DNA from: Euonymus europaeus
Lineage: Eukaryota; Streptophyta; Magnoliopsida; Celastrales; Celastraceae
Direction: 5' to 3'
Length of the DNA: 64,000 nt
Assembly: GCA_963580455.1 (NCBI GenBank)
Contig: OY756968.1
Location: 21,359,996 to 21,423,995 of the forward strand
Under the pieces are notes generated by a model that was given only the letters and a program-made list of their open reading frames with translations, was not told the origin of the DNA and did not search any database. A program made the translations under genes and the position numbers. Positions 60,714 to 64,000 of the stretch are shown here, piece by piece. Positions within the stretch are counted from its first letter, which is position 1. Each line of letters starts with the position of its first letter.

Positions 60714-63700
60714 GGGTAAATGACACATTTGCTCCCTGAAAGATAGGGTCTGTTACGACTCAGCCCCTCAAAGAAAAAAAGAGACGAGTTGGCCACTGAC
60801 TTAGCATTTTTGTTTCATCAACAAATTGGACAGCTAATCGGGCAGTCAAAATAGTGACGTGGATGTTGACCCAATCTCTAACCGTTTTTCCTATTGATAT
60901 GGAATGGTAGTTGGATTACATGGAATTGGCTTAAAAAATAAAAAATAACTTTACACATGTATATAATCCATGCAAATAGAGCTCCCATGCAAAATACTGG
61001 TTAAGTAGTATCAAATGAACCACTCAAAGATTAAAATTGTTGCAAAATGGTCACCTAGTACTACTTTGAACCACAACCTGCAATACATACATATAAATTG
61101 CAATTCAGAGGTCCAAAATACAGAAAAATAACTACAAGTTCAGAGGTCCAAAAATACATGCAAACAACTACCAGTTCATAGTCTAAAATACAGGAAATTA
61201 ACTACCAGTTCATAGGTCCAAAATTCATGCAAATAACTGGCAGTTCAGAGATCCAAAATTCATGCAAATAAGAGAACATTGAGAAGTTTCCTCATAAAAT
61301 AAATTTAAGAAAGTGCAACTCAAGGATGCTTTGTTGTGGATGCTTGAGTTGATGTGAGGATACTAGAGTATCTTGAACTTGATGTTGCAGCATGCAAAGT
61401 TGCTGTGGTGGATGACCTTCTGACAACCATTTTTGATCGCGTGCGAGTTATATGTGCACCACTGCCTCCACTTGATCCACACCTGTCAATCACACCAGCC
61501 ACTTTATTTCCTAAAGTGTTAGTTGTCTCCACTTCTCCACTAGTTTGACAATGTTGCTACAAATAGAATGCATATTCAAAATTATGCACTTCATTATGGA
61601 TAACATAAACATATCTAATGATCAATGAAGAAGATAATACATGTCCCCTTGCTCTACCACAAGTCCTCTTGTTGTGCCCATTTTGTCCACATTTTGTGCA
61701 TCGAACGATTGGATAATGTCGTCGTAGCTTTTTCTTTGTCTTCGGCTCATCATGTTCTAGCCTTCTCTTTTTCTTAGGTCTACCAACAACCACCTTTTCC
61801 CTTGGAGGAAGCACCACATCTCCATTCACCTGAGGCCACAATTGAGATCCACTTGTTGGCATCACAGAATGTTGGTAGATCCTCAACATGGTTGCCTTGG
61901 TATATGTTGGATGCACGAAGTCTTCCGGGTCTTTGTGTAGCCATCCAATGGCTGCGATGGCATGGCAGCACGGTATCCCTGTGAGATCCCAAACTCTACA
62001 AGTACAAGCTGCGTTCTTAACATCCACCACATACTGATCGGGCCTGCATGTCACCTAAATCACAAATAATATATAATTAAACATTAGTTCGCTAAAGACA
62101 TTAACTAAGACATTGGATATTCATGTACCTGGAACACTGAATGAGCAGCATCTCCAGACCATTGCACGTGCCATTTTGTACTCTTTTTTGTTTCCTCTTT
62201 CAGCTTCGAATGAACCACAGGGGTCACTCTTGTCTGACACCTTTCCATCTTTGCACAAATCTTAATATGCCGTGCCATTGCCTCGTCCTTCAAATCTTCA
62301 AGCATGGAAATGATAGGCTTACCTCTGAAAGGAAGAATTTTGGAGTTGTAACTCTCGGACATGTTGTTCACGATAACTGCATTTTTTGAATGTGTACTAA
62401 AAGCTGCATTTTTTGCATTTCTCTTTGAAATTCTTGGATTGTTGTTGCACTTGCACACTTCCACAGCTGCTCTCTAAACTGCTTACCACTCCATCGTTTA
62501 CTAAAATTGGCATATATGTGTCGAACACAAAATCTGTGTTCAACACCTTGTTGAACCTGTTGAAGTGCTGCAACCAGCCCCTTAAATGAATAGAAAATAA
62601 ACATAAAACAATTAATAAATGTTATTATTACTCATAAATCTATGGAACAATGACTAGACTTGAAGTACGTACCTTCTGTCTATCGGATATGAAAGACCAC
62701 TTTCTATCTTCAATTGATCCAATATCTACAAGTAACTTTCTCAAAAACCATAGCCATGAATCTGTATTCTCTATCTCTACCACTGCCCAAGCAATTGGCA
62801 TAATGCCATTATTGCCATCTTGAGCCACTCCAGTTAGTAATTGTTGTCCATATATTGTCTTCAAGAAGCAACCATCAAGGCCAATGAGTGGCCTGCAACC
62901 ATCCAGGAAGGCTTTCTTCAATGCATCAATACACACATAAACCCTTTGAAATATTGGAGGATCCTCCAATGTCCTCCTATCCAGCAATATAGTAGTTGTA
63001 GAGTCTCTATTAGTCTTCAACAATTCAACCAAATAATTCCTTAGTGTTGCATATTGCTCCACATTTTTTCCATCTATAATCTCCAAAGCTTTCTTTTTTA
63101 TCCTATAAGCATAAGTCCTAGTAATCTCCAATGAGTATTTCTCCTTCACATATGCAAGTAGCTGCCCACAACTAATGTTTGGTTCAGATCTAATCTTATT
63201 CACCAGATTAGATCATAACCACTTTGAGGTTGCTTGCTTCACAAACATGGGCCTACCACATATGTGCCTTTTGTTAAAAGTCTTGACTTGAAAAGTTTGC
63301 TCACCAGTGATCTTGGAACACCACACCATCCATGGACACTTCACACAACACTTCACCTGACACCTATTACGCTCATTTTTCACAAATCGTATTTTGTATC
63401 CCCCACTGACAGCATAATCTCTCACAACTTTCCTAAATTGTTCCATGCTATTAAACTCCATCCCTAATTGAAACTTGAACTTCTTCATATCTGACTTAGG
63501 GTTGAACTTAGGATTGTGAATTTTATGTACCCTAACAAAATCACCATCATCTACTTCCTCCATACTATCCAGCTCATCAGACTCATAAGCCATTCTAAAA
63601 TCGGGATCATCATCATCAGTTCCAAGACTGGAATGTTCATTATCTTCACTCACTGCCCCATCTTCACTCACTACATCACTCTCATTTGCATCATCAGACC

Positions 63701-64000
63701 CATCACTCCCACTTTCATCAGACCTATCACTCCCATCAGACCCATCCCCTTCCTCCACAACATCATGAGTTGGTATCAACCCCTCCTCCTCTAAGCCCCG
63801 CATGTAATCATCCAAAAATTCATCTAAATCTTCATCATTCATCAGATTATGGGGTCCATCAGCACAACAATCACAAGCTACCTGAGCAGGTGCAGGTGCT
63901 GGTATAGAAGGCTCTTTTGAAGGCGGTTCTGGGGATGAGGATGAGTTAGGCAAACAATGGTCCATTCTGACAACAATAAAAGTCAGAATCAGGGGACCAT
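60714..64000 (-). mobile_element. Second MULE, left end inside unit C, right end beyond the window
   Basis: Comparison with unit B fixes the left edge: B continues aagctac|agaattcc, while C has aagctac|gggtaaatgacac. The new sequence begins with a plausible terminal repeat (gggtaaatgacacatttgct) and contains a MuDR-type transposase on the minus strand. The mirrored end and the second target-site copy are not in the window. Five repeats of about 38 bp (cagttcagaggtccaaaat type) lie at 61,105-61,270. Confidence 0.85.
61320..63965 (-). pseudogene. MuDR-type transposase, four exons, with a stop and an internal deletion
   Basis: Exons on the minus strand: 63,965-62,673; 62,580-62,129; 62,054-61,641; 61,556-61,320, all with GT-AG introns. 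It starts MDHCLPNSSSSPEPPSKEP, then an acidic stretch, then the MuDR domain (FQLGMEFNSMEQFRKVVRDY, CPWMVW). TGA at 63,215-63,213 interrupts the frame before SNLVNKIR. The catalytic core follows: GLDGCFLK (D), SDRQKG across the first intron (D), CVRHIYANF and NNMSESYNS (E). Between QREMQKM and FSTHSKNA about 25 residues usual in the family are missing and the frame changes between two aaaaatgcag repeats (about 62,400-62,425), which suggests a microhomology deletion. Next come the SWIM finger (CTCRVWDLTGIPCCHA) and a classic zinc knuckle (CTKCGQNGHNKRTC). It is not the same family as the first MULE. Confidence 0.85.

Noticed and set aside
61354..61548. Plus-strand ORF of 64 codons
   Set aside because: Antisense to the last exon of the second MULE transposase.

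Overview
The window is nuclear DNA of a eudicot plant. It is AT-rich, has long introns with GT-AG borders, and carries a plant-specific VQ-motif gene, a broken BAM/CLV1-class LRR receptor-kinase fragment, MuDR-type (MULE) transposases, copia- and LTR-derived pieces and several MITE families. No species can be named from the sequence alone.

Layout. 1-9 kb: mostly gene-free; a dead LRR-RLK fragment (1.6-2.0 kb), a MULE-type MITE (3.04-3.72 kb), the intact VQ gene on the minus strand (5,079-5,660), another MITE (6.0-6.4 kb) and a solo LTR with a 5-bp target duplication (7.87-8.43 kb). 9-21.5 kb: unit A of a segmental repeat, carrying an 11-exon HtrA/DegP-like gene. 22.4-31.4 kb: unit B, a second copy with a different upstream region, a PDZ-exon frameshift and a private hAT-like insertion. 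31.4-35.3 kb: two tandem 1.95-kb units on the minus strand, each with a broken copy of a second trypsin/HtrA-like gene, then a minisatellite joined to a gypsy-like LTR (35.3-37.0 kb). 37.6-44.9 kb: scattered remains of a fourth unit (D), interrupted by a MITE and by a complete 3.7-kb MULE with 155-bp TIRs and a 9-bp target duplication; it ends in an intact small secreted-peptide gene (44,621-44,869). 45.5-46.1 kb: a dead copia fragment. 47.7-60.7 kb: unit C, whose 5' half matches A and whose 3' tail matches B. 60.7 kb to the window end: a second MULE on the minus strand, inserted in the tail of unit C and running off the right edge.

The theme is a cluster of duplicated HtrA-like genes. In the main family all three catalytic-triad positions read as non-catalytic residues (N, N, D), so the product looks like a pseudoprotease with a PDZ domain. 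Only copy A has intact splice sites and reading frame throughout; B has a premature stop and C has lost a splice acceptor. The secreted-peptide gene beside unit D has dead counterparts upstream of copies A and C, so peptide gene plus HtrA-like gene was probably the ancestral neighbourhood. Young insertions can be placed exactly by comparing the repeat units with one another.

All alignments were made by eye. Homology names come from remembered family motifs, not from searches.
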